NCBI GenBank assembly: GCA_018649725.1
Contig: JABIHH010000088.1
Coordinates: forward strand, 1-64,000
Reading direction: 5' to 3'
DNA length: 64,000 bases
DNA from: Rhodospirillaceae bacterium
GTDB lineage: Bacteria > Pseudomonadota > Alphaproteobacteria > Rhodospirillales > UBA2165
Part shown: positions 8,803 through 17,245 of the stretch, piece after piece
How the letters are laid out: every line of letters starts with the position of its first letter
How positions within the stretch are numbered: position 1 is the first letter of the stretch
Notes under the pieces: generated by a model
Database searches by the model: none
What the model saw: the letters and a program-made list of their open reading frames with translations, nothing else
Told to the model about the DNA's origin: nothing
Made by a program: the position numbers and the translations under genes

Positions 8803-9968
8803 TATGCTGCACTCCATAGTTTGATTGAATCCGCAAAAGTTCCGGCTTGCTCCCTGATGGGCTGCATTTGTCCAGAGTTTTCGGCAAATTGAAAAGCGAT
8901 ATAAGGGATTTTTTGATCATCCAACACATGATGCAGCAAAGGCTGATCAAGCAATGCTGGATCGCAGAAACTCGCTGCGGCGAAGATGACGCCTTCGGCG
9001 CCAGCTTTGCGAACATAATCCGCGAGGTACAAACCTTTTTCTTCTTCGCTCGGCTCGAACTTAGATGGGAAAGGCATGGAATCGGTAAGGAAGGCGTAGG
9101 CGATATTTTCCAACGGATCACCTTCGGTCGCAATATCTGTCGTAATCATGCGATTAGCCATAATATAATCGTCATCAACAATATAGCAGCCGGCCAACTC
9201 AATCGATTTGATCAAGCCGAGTGGCGGTTGTTCACAGAATGATCCATTGAGGACAACCCGGGTATTATCTTTCATCCGGCGTTCTTCAAGTTCAACCGCA
9301 GCCAGATAATCCTTCATCAACTGAATATGTTCTTCTGGCGGTATAACCTCACCAGCGCGCATCAACAAATAAATTTCAGAAGAAGGTGTTTTCCAAGGCT
9401 GATCGCGACGGAATTGATAGACCTTTTCAACCCATTGGCGACGCTCGTTATAAACTTCGATTGAAGCCCGGAGATCATCATCGGTAACTTTTACACCACC
9501 CATTTCCTCCAAGCCTTCAAGCAATTCGCGAAGATCATTTTTGTAGAATTCACCACCAATTTCTTTCTTGTAGTTTTGCGGCGTATCGAAATAGCGGGTG
9601 TAAACTTCCGGGAACATCAGTTTCCAAACACCAGAAAGATTTCGGATCACGTCACATGTACTTGGGAACAACATGCCATCGACAAAGTCGAGGCGTTTGG
9701 TGACACCAAGCTCAACAGTCGAGCGTGGAATACGGCAAATATAGCTTTGGTAGTAAGCGTCGCCGTGAATAACTTCGAGGTCAGAACCACCGCCGAGCAC
9801 ACCCAAAGGCAACATCCCTGCTGCGTGGATAATTTCGCTCGGCACATAGATGGGCAAATAACCGACTACCTTGCGGCCGGGCTTTGCAGCTTTCCACTCG
9901 CGCGCTGCAGTGAAATCGATATCTTCAAATAAGACTTCACAACGATCGATAATTTCTTTTACAGACAT
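8802..9968 (-). CDS. bcrC: benzoyl-CoA reductase subunit C (substrate-binding subunit)
   Basis: This is the second substrate-reducing subunit, 388 residues, of the 2-hydroxyacyl-CoA dehydratase D superfamily. The N-terminal VGYLPIYVPSEIIHAAGMLP segment (about 35-54) is characteristic of the family. Three conserved-looking cysteines, Cys78 (YICRIP), Cys105 (PSTCD) and Cys335 (ASFCDP), are placed to bind a [4Fe-4S] cluster. The gene follows dch by 33 nt with an AAGGA site. Together bcrC-bcrB-bcrA-bcrD encode the complete heterotetramer in the order usual for Thauera/Magnetospirillum-type enzymes. A ferredoxin gene often found with this set is absent here. Confidence 0.93.
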   Translation of the reverse strand: MSVKEIIDRCEVLFEDIDFTAAREWKAAKPGRKVVGYLPIYVPSEIIHAAGMLPLGVLGGGSDLEVIHGDAYYQSYICRIPRSTVELGVTKRLDFVDGMLFPSTCDVIRNLSGVWKLMFPEVYTRYFDTPQNYKKEIGGEFYKNDLRELLEGLEEMGGVKVTDDDLRASIEVYNERRQWVEKVYQFRRDQPWKTPSSEIYLLMRAGEVIPPEEHIQLMKDYLAAVELEERRMKDNTRVVLNGSFCEQPPLGLIKSIELAGCYIVDDDYIMANRMITTDIATEGDPLENIAYAFLTDSMPFPSKFEPSEEEKGLYLADYVRKAGAEGVIFAAASFCDPALLDQPLLHHVLDDQKIPYIAFQFAENSGQMQPIREQAGTFADSIKLWSAA

Positions 9969-10001
9969 GATCTTAGCTTTCCTTACACTATTTCTCTTGG
10001 C

Positions 10002-10784
10002 CTATTGGTTCTTCCAAACTGCCGGACGTTTTTCCAAAAATGCGTTCAACCCTTCGACCGCATCTTCGGTTTCCATCAGTCCTCGTAAATAAAGTTGTTC
10101 TACTTTGTCCAACCGAGCAGACACCCGATCAGCAAAATCTTCTCTTGCGCCTTGAACGGCGTAGCGCAAAACGCTGGCACTAATCGGTGCCAAATGATCG
10201 TCAAAATATTTAAGCGCTGTGGCTTCGGGATCTTCGGTAACATTTGCCACGAGACCCATTGCCAATGCCTCATCAGCAGAAATCGTGCGACCCGAATAGA
10301 GTAGGTCTTCCGCATTGGATTGGCCGATGAGTTCCGGCAGCAAGCAACTTGCAGCTGGTGCAAAGACACCAACTTTAACTTCCGGCTGACCCATTTGAAT
10401 TTTGGGACCGGCAAATATCAGGCTGCCGCCACACGCGACTTCCAAACCACCGCCAAGGCATTGACCATTGGCGACGACCAGGATGGGCAGCGGATGTTTG
10501 ATCATGCGCTTGATCACACCGTGCATGGCTTTAATCATATCGTCGCAAACACCGGGCAGATGTTCTTGGACGCTGGCACCAAAGCAAAAGTGGTCGCCTT
10601 CATGGTCAATCAGAACGGCATGCAATGCTGAATTCTCAGCATATTCAACCAAAGCCTTATCAATCGCTGCCAGCATTTCGGCATCGACGATATTGGCTTT
10701 CGGACGGGCGAGTCTCAGGCGAAGTAGCTTGCCGTTCCGATCAATCCAAACTTTAAGAGGCGAATCACTCATCTTATCACTCAT
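10002..10784 (-). CDS. dch: cyclohexa-1,5-diene-1-carbonyl-CoA hydratase
   Basis: This crotonase-fold hydratase is predicted to add water to the dienoyl-CoA made by benzoyl-CoA reductase, giving 6-hydroxycyclohex-1-ene-1-carbonyl-CoA. At 260 residues it has the family length. Oxyanion-hole motifs are visible: HFCFGASVQEHLPG and NGQCLGGGLEVACGG, with the PEVKVGVFAPAAS segment typical of dienoyl-CoA hydratases. Its ATG overlaps the oah stop as ATGA, so the two are coupled. A second Met at residue 5 is possible but lacks the coupling. The assignment rests on motif likeness plus position between oah and bcrC. Confidence 0.9.
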   Translation of the reverse strand: MSDKMSDSPLKVWIDRNGKLLRLRLARPKANIVDAEMLAAIDKALVEYAENSALHAVLIDHEGDHFCFGASVQEHLPGVCDDMIKAMHGVIKRMIKHPLPILVVANGQCLGGGLEVACGGSLIFAGPKIQMGQPEVKVGVFAPAASCLLPELIGQSNAEDLLYSGRTISADEALAMGLVANVTEDPEATALKYFDDHLAPISASVLRYAVQGAREDFADRVSARLDKVEQLYLRGLMETEDAVEGLNAFLEKRPAVWKNQ

Positions 10785-11908
10785 TTTGGCATCAAGCTTT
10801 CTGTTAGATCATCGGTCCACGGCACACCTTTACCAATCGCCTGACGCAGCGCGACGAAATCAACTTCGCGGCCGGTTTCCTTGGTGCCTTCATTGAAAGC
10901 ACGGAAGCCGGCGCGGGCTTCGGTCATCATGTTGAGGGCCAACCAAGCGCGGTGATCTTCTTTGCGTAAATGCCAGACATCGAGTTTTGGCTTACGCAGT
11001 TGTTCAACCGTCTTGGTCATGCATTCTGGGAATGTCAGCAGCAGCTTGGCGCAGAGCGCTTCCACGGCTTCGTCCAACATAGAGAGATCAATCTCACCGG
11101 ACTTAATCAGTTCACGAGCGGCTTTTGCGTCATCGCCGGTTTTAAACTCACCGTGAATGATGCGGCCATATTTATCAGTATATTCTTCGGTGATCGCCAT
11201 CGGGTTAGCCACAAACTCACCATCAATTTTAAGAGCCGGCACGGTATCCATGATAATGCCGAGACGGGCCGCTTTATGAGCCGAAAAAGGCTCGCAAAGG
11301 GTGCCGGACACCATCGCTTGTTCACAGCCGATCATCACTGGCAAGAAATCTGTCGCACCGCCGATTGGCGAAGAACCGTGCTTTGGTCCGGCCTGTCCAA
11401 AGTTGGCCAAATCCTGAGCGATGGAGTAATCACACGCCATGCCCATTTCCTGACCACCGCCAACTCGCATGCCATTAACCCGGCAAATCACCGGCTTATC
11501 GCAAGTCAGCATACCGGTAACCATATCGTTGAAGAGCCGCATATATTGGCGGTATTCCTGATGGTTGCCGGCATAATATTCAGCATATTCTTTAACGTTA
11601 CCACCAGTGCAAAATGCTTTATCACCAACGGCGGTCAGCACAACCGCGTTGACATCACGCGCGTTTGAAGCTTCACGAAACGCTAGGATCATGCCCTTGA
11701 CCATTTCGGTCGTATAGGAATTGTATTGCGTCGGATTGTTGAGGGTAATCCAAACATTGTAGACCCCTTCAACTTCCTCGCCGTTCGGTAGTTTCGCCGG
11801 ACGCTTTTCATAATCAAGGCCAGGAAAATCCCAATTCTCAACCAATGAATGATCGATTGGATTTTGAAGTTGGGTTTCTTCAATAACGGTTGCAGTATCT
11901 TTAGGCAT
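10781..11908 (-). CDS. oah: 6-oxocyclohex-1-ene-1-carbonyl-CoA hydrolase (ring-opening)
   Basis: This is a crotonase-superfamily hydrolase, 375 residues, much longer than ordinary enoyl-CoA hydratases. The family adds two waters to 6-oxocyclohex-1-ene-1-carbonyl-CoA and cleaves the C-C bond, giving 3-hydroxypimeloyl-CoA. Visible are the first oxyanion loop (KAFCTGGNVKEYAEYY) and the second (NGMRVGGGQEMGMACDYS), then the HGSSPIGGATDFLP region and an extended C-terminal domain. A GAGGA site precedes the ATG, which lies 15 nt after the had stop. It is the second gene of the operon and overlaps dch. Confidence 0.93.
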   Translation of the reverse strand: MPKDTATVIEETQLQNPIDHSLVENWDFPGLDYEKRPAKLPNGEEVEGVYNVWITLNNPTQYNSYTTEMVKGMILAFREASNARDVNAVVLTAVGDKAFCTGGNVKEYAEYYAGNHQEYRQYMRLFNDMVTGMLTCDKPVICRVNGMRVGGGQEMGMACDYSIAQDLANFGQAGPKHGSSPIGGATDFLPVMIGCEQAMVSGTLCEPFSAHKAARLGIIMDTVPALKIDGEFVANPMAITEEYTDKYGRIIHGEFKTGDDAKAARELIKSGEIDLSMLDEAVEALCAKLLLTFPECMTKTVEQLRKPKLDVWHLRKEDHRAWLALNMMTEARAGFRAFNEGTKETGREVDFVALRQAIGKGVPWTDDLTESLMPK

Positions 11909-11923
11909 AATCTTGTTTTCCTC

Positions 11924-13006
11924 TTAAGCCGGAATGAGAACCGGACGCGCTTTATTCTTATGGGCGTGAACAGCGGCAAAAATTTCGTTGATGTCATCTA
12001 GGGGATGATGTTCGACAAAGTTCTGAACTTCGATTTTGCCGTCCAGCACCAAATCCAATACAGCTGGATAGTGGCGCGGTGGGCAGCCCCAATTGCCGAG
12101 CGCCCGGGCATGGAAGGCCATCAAATTAGAAAGCCGTACCTCGACCTTATCCATGGTAAAGCCAACAACGCTGAGCGTGGCACCATGAACCAGCAGGCTA
12201 TAAGCCGAAGTTTGACCAGCGGCAGTACCGGAGCATTCAAAGATGAACCACTCGGTCTGGCGTAGATTGTTTTCCTTGGCAAAAGCACCGATGGCTTTTT
12301 TCAACTCGCGGCCTTCATAGTCGCGGGCGTTCATCGTTAAAGCAGGACCATGACCGGCTATGTTATCGAGCTTGCCCTGATCGACATCAATGGCAATCAC
12401 GGTTGCACCGAAGGCAGCTGCCATCTGAACGCAATAGCCGCCAACGCCGCCAACGCCGATGACGATGGCCAAGTCACCCTCGCCGAGACCGGTTTGATCG
12501 ACCGCCTGATAAGGTGTCGTGACCGCATCGGCGATCACCGAAAGGTCAGCAAGTTTCAGCCCAGCCTTTTCGAGCCGCACTTCGTCAACTTCACACAAGC
12601 CATAAACCGGCACTTTAATATGGGAGCCAAAACCACCTTGAATATCGTAGCCCGGCATCATTTGATCGCGGCAGATGGTTTCCTTGCCACGCTCACAGAG
12701 ATCGCATTTTCCGCACGGCATAACAGCTGGAATAATAACCGCCTTATCGGCCCAGGCTTCCGCCCCTTTGCCAGCTGCAACAACGCGCCCGCTGATTTCA
12801 TGGCCAAGCGCCAAGGGCAGATCATGCGTCGTGCGAACGCCGTCGTAATAATAGCCAAGATCAGTGTGGCAGACGCCACACCCAGCAATCTCGACTACGA
12901 CCTCGCCGTCGCCTGGAGGAAACGGATTAAACTCCGCCTTCACCATCGGCTCGCCCGGCTGAATCATTTCCCAGCGATAAGCATTTTTTGAACCGTCTTG
13001 TGACAT
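11924..13006 (-). CDS. had: 6-hydroxycyclohex-1-ene-1-carbonyl-CoA dehydrogenase
   Basis: This zinc-containing medium-chain alcohol dehydrogenase, 360 residues, oxidises 6-hydroxycyclohex-1-ene-1-carbonyl-CoA with NAD+. The catalytic-zinc region [15 protein letters not shown] and the GHEISGRV motif are near the N terminus. Structural-zinc cysteines are in [16 protein letters not shown], and the Rossmann motif [13 protein letters not shown] lies near the middle. AGGAG precedes the ATG. It is the first gene of the benzoyl-CoA operon, and the upstream 514-nt region to prpD holds the probable promoter and an inverted repeat at 13131-13146. The CoA-substrate assignment depends on the operon context. 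Confidence 0.92.
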   Translation of the reverse strand: MSQDGSKNAYRWEMIQPGEPMVKAEFNPFPPGDGEVVVEIAGCGVCHTDLGYYYDGVRTTHDLPLALGHEISGRVVAAGKGAEAWADKAVIIPAVMPCGKCDLCERGKETICRDQMMPGYDIQGGFGSHIKVPVYGLCEVDEVRLEKAGLKLADLSVIADAVTTPYQAVDQTGLGEGDLAIVIGVGGVGGYCVQMAAAFGATVIAIDVDQGKLDNIAGHGPALTMNARDYEGRELKKAIGAFAKENNLRQTEWFIFECSGTAAGQTSAYSLLVHGATLSVVGFTMDKVEVRLSNLMAFHARALGNWGCPPRHYPAVLDLVLDGKIEVQNFVEHHPLDDINEIFAAVHAHKNKARPVLIPA

Positions 13007-13130
13007 TCGAACTCCTAATGGTTAACTATTCTTCCAACCACCAGATTTCTGATCATATTCCATGTTTCCTGAAGCGAGATAACTCATTTTTTTAGCGGTT
13101 ATCCGCGCCAATTTTCTTATTATGGTAAAA

Positions 13131-13146
13131 CGGTACCCGAATACCG
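13131..13146. promoter_or_regulatory. inverted repeat upstream of had, possible operator
   Basis: CGGTA (13131-13135) and TACCG (13142-13146) are separated by 6 nt in an AT-rich stretch about 125 nt upstream of the had start codon. The size suits a dimeric regulator, and the position suits control of the benzoyl-CoA operon. The arms are short, so it may be chance. Confidence 0.3.
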
Positions 13147-13194
13147 ATTTAGAGTCAATAGCTTTGTTGGGGGTATTTTTTGGGAGGAAAAAAA

Positions 13195-13270
13195 CGCCGT
13201 CATTCTGGCGTAGGCCAGAATCCAGTCTCTTTCAGTCAGCCTGGACCCTGGATCAAGTCCAGGGTGACGA
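13195..13270. repeat. dispersed intergenic hairpin repeat, unit 1
   Basis: Two inverted repeats lie back to back: ATTCTGGC (13202-13209) with GCCAGAAT (13214-13221), and CCCTGGA (13246-13252), loop TCAAG, TCCAGGG (13258-13264) followed by GTGACGA. The same two modules recur at 19158-19305, 23113-23216, 24614-24712 and 55493-55530. This copy is in the divergent had-prpD region. Confidence 0.85.
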
Positions 13271-13293
13271 TCGAGAATTATGGTAGCAAGAGT

Positions 13294-13330
13294 GATATGG
13301 GGACATGTACCTGTTACGTGTCCCCATATC
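13294..13330. repeat. 37-nt palindromic element (GGGGACA type)
   Basis: Perfect 12-bp arms GATATGGGGACA (13294-13305) and TGTCCCCATATC (13319-13330) enclose a 13-nt loop. GGGGACA/TGTCCCC arms resemble REP-like elements mobilised by REP-associated tyrosine transposases. No such transposase gene is in the window, and only one copy is present, so the class is tentative. It lies about 190 nt upstream of prpD. Confidence 0.6.
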
Positions 13331-13520
13331 TCTCCTCCTATCTCTCTGGCCCACGCCTAAAAACAGATTTATTTTTCCGGGCGTAAAAAAAATTCACCCA
13401 AATCGTCATTATTCGCTTGGGAATCGGGTTTCCGATGATGTATGTCATGGCTCCAGTCAATCACTGTTCGAAAATTGAGTGGCAATACTTCTAGGCCACG
13501 CGCAAAAAAGGTCCTAACCA

Positions 13521-15029
13521 TTGCCAAATCATACCGTCAAAGTTTATCCGTCTGAAAACACCCCCGCCAAAGAAGATCAACTCGCCTGGAAAATATCTGA
13601 AGTCGCCGCCGACCCGGTTGCGGTGAGCGATGCTGTCACCGATATGGTGATCAATCGCATCATTGATAACGCCTCTGTCGCGATTGCGTCGGTCAACCGC
13701 CATCCGGTCGCAAGTGCCAGAGCTCAGGCGATCGCGCACCCCCGGGCAAATGGTGCCGCGATCTTCGGTATGCCGAACGAGCAGCGCTTTCATGCGGAAT
13801 GGGCGGCCTGGGCCAACGGGACAGCGGTTCGGGAACTCGACTTCCATGATACGTTTTTGGCGGCTGATTACTCTCATCCGGGTGACAACATCCCGCCGAT
13901 CCTCGCCGTCGCCCAGCAAATGAATAAATCCGGCGCCGAGCTTTTGCGCGGCCTCGCCACGGGCTATGAAATTCAGATCGATCTCGTCAAAGGCATTTGC
14001 CTGCACGAACATAAGATCGACCACATTGCGCATCTCGGGCCCTCAGCAGCAGCCGGTATCGGCACCATGCTGGGACTTGATACCGACACAATCTACCAAT
14101 CTGTCCAACAGGCTTTGCACACCACGGTCTCGACCCGGCAATCGCGCAAGGGTGAAATCTCCAGCTGGAAAGCTTTTGCGCCCAGCCATGCCGGCAAGCT
14201 TGCCATCGAAGCGGTGGATCGTTGCATGCGGGGCGAAGGAGCACCGTCGCCGATCTATGAAGGTGAAGACAGCGTCATTGCCTGGATCTTGGATGGACCG
14301 GACGCCAATTATACCGTCCCCCTGCCCGGCCCCGGTGAGGCCAAGGCGGCGATCCTGGAGAGCTATACCAAAGAGCATTCGGCTGAATATCAAAGCCAGG
14401 CCTTGATCGATCTCGCTTTCCGGGTGCGGGAAAAAATTTCCGACTGGGATGATGTCGAGAGCATCAAGCTCTATACCAGCCACCACACCCATTATGTTAT
14501 CGGCACCGGTGCCAAGGATCCGCAAAAGATGGACCCGACCGCCAGCCGCGAAACCCTCGATCACTCGATCATGTATATCCTAGCCGTCGCCCTGCAGGAC
14601 GGTGAGTGGCATCACGTGCGCTCTTATGCGCCGGAGCGGGCACAACGCGCTGATACAGTTAAGCTCTGGCATTCGATCTCGACCGAAGAAGAAGCCGAGT
14701 GGACCCAGCGCTACCATGATCCAGACCCGCAGCTGCGCGCTTTTGGTGGCCGCCTCGAAATGACCCTCAAATCCGGCGAGAAAATTGTTGATGAGCTGGC
14801 TGTCGCTAATGCCCACCCTGCCGGAGCGCGGCCTTTTGCCCGGGAAAACTATATCGGCAAGTTCAAGACGCTCACCGACGGCATTATCAGCGAGGCCGAA
14901 AGCAACCGCTTCTTGGACCTCGTGCAAAACCTGCCCGATCTCAATGCAAGCGGCGTCAATGAGATCAATGTCCAGGTCGACGCCATCGAAGTCGACAACA
15001 GCACCCCCGATACGAAAGGGATTTTCTAA
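13521..15029 (+). CDS. prpD: MmgE/PrpD family protein, probable 2-methylcitrate dehydratase
   Basis: This 502-residue member of the MmgE/PrpD family is expected to dehydrate 2-methylcitrate to 2-methyl-cis-aconitate in propionyl-CoA oxidation. The start is TTG at 13521, giving an N terminus ([13 protein letters not shown] then [11 protein letters not shown]) typical of the family; no in-frame ATG lies upstream and an AAGG site precedes it. Family landmarks include [33 protein letters not shown] and the [13 protein letters not shown] segment. The stop overlaps the prpB ATG as TAATG, so the operon prpD-prpB-prpC is tightly coupled. PrpD proteins are iron-independent, unlike AcnD. Confidence 0.9.
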   Translation: MPNHTVKVYPSENTPAKEDQLAWKISEVAADPVAVSDAVTDMVINRIIDNASVAIASVNRHPVASARAQAIAHPRANGAAIFGMPNEQRFHAEWAAWANGTAVRELDFHDTFLAADYSHPGDNIPPILAVAQQMNKSGAELLRGLATGYEIQIDLVKGICLHEHKIDHIAHLGPSAAAGIGTMLGLDTDTIYQSVQQALHTTVSTRQSRKGEISSWKAFAPSHAGKLAIEAVDRCMRGEGAPSPIYEGEDSVIAWILDGPDANYTVPLPGPGEAKAAILESYTKEHSAEYQSQALIDLAFRVREKISDWDDVESIKLYTSHHTHYVIGTGAKDPQKMDPTASRETLDHSIMYILAVALQDGEWHHVRSYAPERAQRADTVKLWHSISTEEEAEWTQRYHDPDPQLRAFGGRLEMTLKSGEKIVDELAVANAHPAGARPFARENYIGKFKTLTDGIISEAESNRFLDLVQNLPDLNASGVNEINVQVDAIEVDNSTPDTKGIF

Positions 15030-15922
15030 TGCTCTTTGGAACCAAGACAGCCGCTGAAAAGCGCGCAGATTTTCGATCAGAACTGGCGAGTGGGAAACTC
15101 CTGCAAATGCCGGGCGCCCATGAGCCGATTGTCGCCCGCATTATCGAGGAGCAAGGCTTTGACGGCATTTATATTTCAGGCGGCGCGTTGTCGGCGGCGA
15201 TGGCGATGCCCGATATCGGCCTGACGACACTTACCGAAGTGACCCAGCGCGGTCGCCAGATTGCGCGCGTCACGGAACTGCCGGCGCTGATTGATCTCGA
15301 TACCGGTTTTGGTGAAGCGATGAATACAGCCCGCACCATTCAGGAATGTGAAGAGCTCGGCATTGCCGGCTGTCATATCGAAGATCAGGTCAGCCCAAAA
15401 CGTTGTGGGCATTTGGACAACAAACTAATCATAGAGACCAAAGAGATGTGCCAAAAAGTGAGCGCCGCGGTCAACGCCAAGCGCGATCCTAACTTTTTGC
15501 TGATGGTTCGAACCGACGCCAAAGCGTCCGAAGGGATTGAGTCTGCGATTGAGCGTTCAAAAGCTTATGTTGATGCCGGTGCCGAGGCGATCTTCCCGGA
15601 AGCCCTCAACACGCCGGAAGAATACGAAGCCTTCCGCGCTGCCATTGATGTGCCTTTGCTCGCCAATATGACCGAGTTTGGCAAAACGCCGCTTTATTCA
15701 AAACAACAGCTAATTGATTTTGGTTATAACATCGCGATCTATCCTGTGTCATCTTTACGCATTGCCATGGGAGCAGTTGAAGCATCTTATGCCGCGCTGA
15801 AAGAAGAAGGCTCACTCGAAAGCCAAGTAGACACCATGATGACTCGCAAGCGGCTCTACGAAGTCATCAAATATGAAGAATACAATCAGTTCGATCAAAA
15901 CTTACATAATTTCAAACTATAG
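15029..15922 (+). CDS. prpB: methylisocitrate lyase
   Basis: This enzyme of the isocitrate lyase/PEP mutase superfamily, 297 residues, should cleave 2-methylisocitrate to pyruvate and succinate. The catalytic loop KRCGH is at residues 124-128 with Cys126 as the general acid. The metal and substrate region LIDLDTGFGE (88-97) and CHIEDQ (115-120) are present. Length and motifs fit PrpB rather than the larger AceA. It is coupled to prpD by a TAATG overlap and lies 23 nt before prpC. The related oxaloacetate decarboxylases look similar, but the operon supports PrpB. Confidence 0.92.
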   Translation: MLFGTKTAAEKRADFRSELASGKLLQMPGAHEPIVARIIEEQGFDGIYISGGALSAAMAMPDIGLTTLTEVTQRGRQIARVTELPALIDLDTGFGEAMNTARTIQECEELGIAGCHIEDQVSPKRCGHLDNKLIIETKEMCQKVSAAVNAKRDPNFLLMVRTDAKASEGIESAIERSKAYVDAGAEAIFPEALNTPEEYEAFRAAIDVPLLANMTEFGKTPLYSKQQLIDFGYNIAIYPVSSLRIAMGAVEASYAALKEEGSLESQVDTMMTRKRLYEVIKYEEYNQFDQNLHNFKL

Positions 15923-15945
15923 ACCTCATTTAGGGAGAATTTATT

Positions 15946-17208
15946 ATGGCCAAAGCAACCAAAAAGAAGACAGTGAAAAAAACCGCGAAGAAAACAGCTA
16001 AGAAAACTGCTAAGAAAACAGCCAAAAAAGCAGCTAAGAAGCCTGCTAAAAAATTAACCAAGAAAGTCGCTAAAAAGGCCTCGGCTCCTGATATCCGTAA
16101 AGGCCTGGTTGGCGTTATTGCTGATACCACAGCTGTCTCAAAGGTGATGCCGGAAACCAACTCGCTGACCTATCGCGGCTATGCGGTGCAAGATCTGGCG
16201 GCGAGCTGCTCTTTTGAAGAGGTTGCTTATCTGCTGCTCAATGGCGATCTGCCGAACCGCAAACAGTTGAACGCGTTTAAAAAGAAAGAGCGCTCTTTGC
16301 GGAAAATATCTGCGGCCCACACTCAAGTCATTGCGAAATTCCCCAAGAAAGCCCATCCGATGGATACGGTCCGCACCGCGGTCAGCTACCTCGGCACGAC
16401 AGAGGTCGCCTGGGGCGGTGAGCCAGCAGAGGCCGATATGGAACGCGCCATCAACATGCTGTCCAAAATCCCGACCATGATCGCCACTGATTTTCGTTTC
16501 CGGAGCGGCAAGAAGCGCATTCAACCCCGCACCGATCTCTCCATGGCGGAAAACTTCTTCCACATGTGCTTTGGCAAGGTGCCGCCGAAGGCCGTTGTCA
16601 AAGCCTTCGATGTCTCGCTCATTCTTTATGCCGAGCACAGCTTTAATGCGTCGACCTTCACCAGTCGGGTCATTACCTCGACCCGCTCTGATATCTATTC
16701 TGCTGTTTGTGGCGGAATTGGTGCGCTTAAAGGACCGCTGCACGGCGGTGCCAATGAAGCCGTTATGGATATGATGAAAGAGATCAGAACCGCCGAACGC
16801 GCTGACCCTTGGATCAGAGACGCGATGGCGAAGAAGAAACTCATCATGGGCTTTGGCCACCGGGTCTACAAACAAGGCGACAGCCGCGTGCCGACGATGA
16901 AATCCTGCCTCGAAGATCTCACCAAATGGTCGGGCGACACCAAATGGCTCGATATCTACAACATCCTGGCGGACATCTTCGTCAACGAAAAAGGCATCCA
17001 CCCCAATTTGGATTTCCCATCCGGCCCGGCTTATTATCTGATGGGCTTCCCGATCAATCTCTACACGCCGATCTTTGTCATGGCGCGGATCACCGGCTGG
17101 TCAGCTCACTATCTTGAGCAAAACGCAGATAACGCGTTGATCCGACCTCTAAGTGCCTATTCCGGCCGCGCCCAACGCAAAGTGCCGGCGATCGCGAAGC
17201 GGAAGTAG
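15946..17208 (+). CDS. prpC: 2-methylcitrate synthase with an H1-like lysine-rich N-terminal tail
   Basis: This citrate-synthase-family enzyme should condense propionyl-CoA with oxaloacetate. The catalytic core (about 50-420) has His231, His266 (LHGGAN), His305 (GFGHRVYK) and Asp356 (DFPSGPAYYLMGFP). The odd part is residues 1-45: nine KK pairs at an exact four-residue period (KKTA/KKAA/KKPA), with 22 lysines in the first 44 residues, like the tail of histone H1 or bacterial H1-like proteins. Total length is 420, about 45 more than usual. The tail is truly encoded: AGGGAG precedes the ATG at 15946 and there is no good internal start. It may bind DNA, RNA or polyphosphate, or scaffold the operon's enzymes; this is inference. 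Confidence 0.92.
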   Translation: MAKATKKKTVKKTAKKTAKKTAKKTAKKAAKKPAKKLTKKVAKKASAPDIRKGLVGVIADTTAVSKVMPETNSLTYRGYAVQDLAASCSFEEVAYLLLNGDLPNRKQLNAFKKKERSLRKISAAHTQVIAKFPKKAHPMDTVRTAVSYLGTTEVAWGGEPAEADMERAINMLSKIPTMIATDFRFRSGKKRIQPRTDLSMAENFFHMCFGKVPPKAVVKAFDVSLILYAEHSFNASTFTSRVITSTRSDIYSAVCGGIGALKGPLHGGANEAVMDMMKEIRTAERADPWIRDAMAKKKLIMGFGHRVYKQGDSRVPTMKSCLEDLTKWSGDTKWLDIYNILADIFVNEKGIHPNLDFPSGPAYYLMGFPINLYTPIFVMARITGWSAHYLEQNADNALIRPLSAYSGRAQRKVPAIAKRK

Positions 17209-17219
17209 CCCGTCAAGCT

Positions 17220-17245
17220 GACCTCGCCGTCAATTAGGCGAGGTC
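17220..17245. terminator. bidirectional hairpin between convergent prpC and racemase genes
   Basis: Nine-bp perfect arms GACCTCGCC (17220-17228) and GGCGAGGTC (17237-17245) surround an 8-nt loop. The loop contains the racemase stop codon (17234-17236). No T tract follows on either strand, so it may act as an mRNA 3' stabiliser or a weak, Rho-assisted terminator rather than a classical one. Confidence 0.5.

Larger units (their letters stand above)
13007..13520. other. divergent intergenic region between had and prpD
   Basis: No convincing gene is seen in these 514 nt. They carry an inverted repeat 125 nt upstream of had (13131-13146), a dispersed hairpin-repeat unit (13195-13270) and a 37-nt palindromic element with 12-bp arms (13294-13330). 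Promoters for the minus-strand bcr operon and the plus-strand prp operon must lie here, but I see no strong -35/-10 pair and no clear FNR-type TTGAT-N4-ATCAA site. Confidence 0.7.

Noticed and set aside
8803-8817. Longer bcrB start at 8817
   Set aside because: It lacks a ribosome site and creates a 16-nt overlap with bcrC; the ATG at 8802 has GGAG and a clean TAATG coupling.
13007-13520. FNR/Anr box controlling the anaerobic operon
   Set aside because: No TTGAT-N4-ATCAA-like sequence with an acceptable match was found by eye in the had upstream region.
16138-17001. Minus-strand reading frame of 287 codons antisense to prpC
   Set aside because: It shows no family likeness and mirrors the strong citrate-synthase motifs on the other strand.
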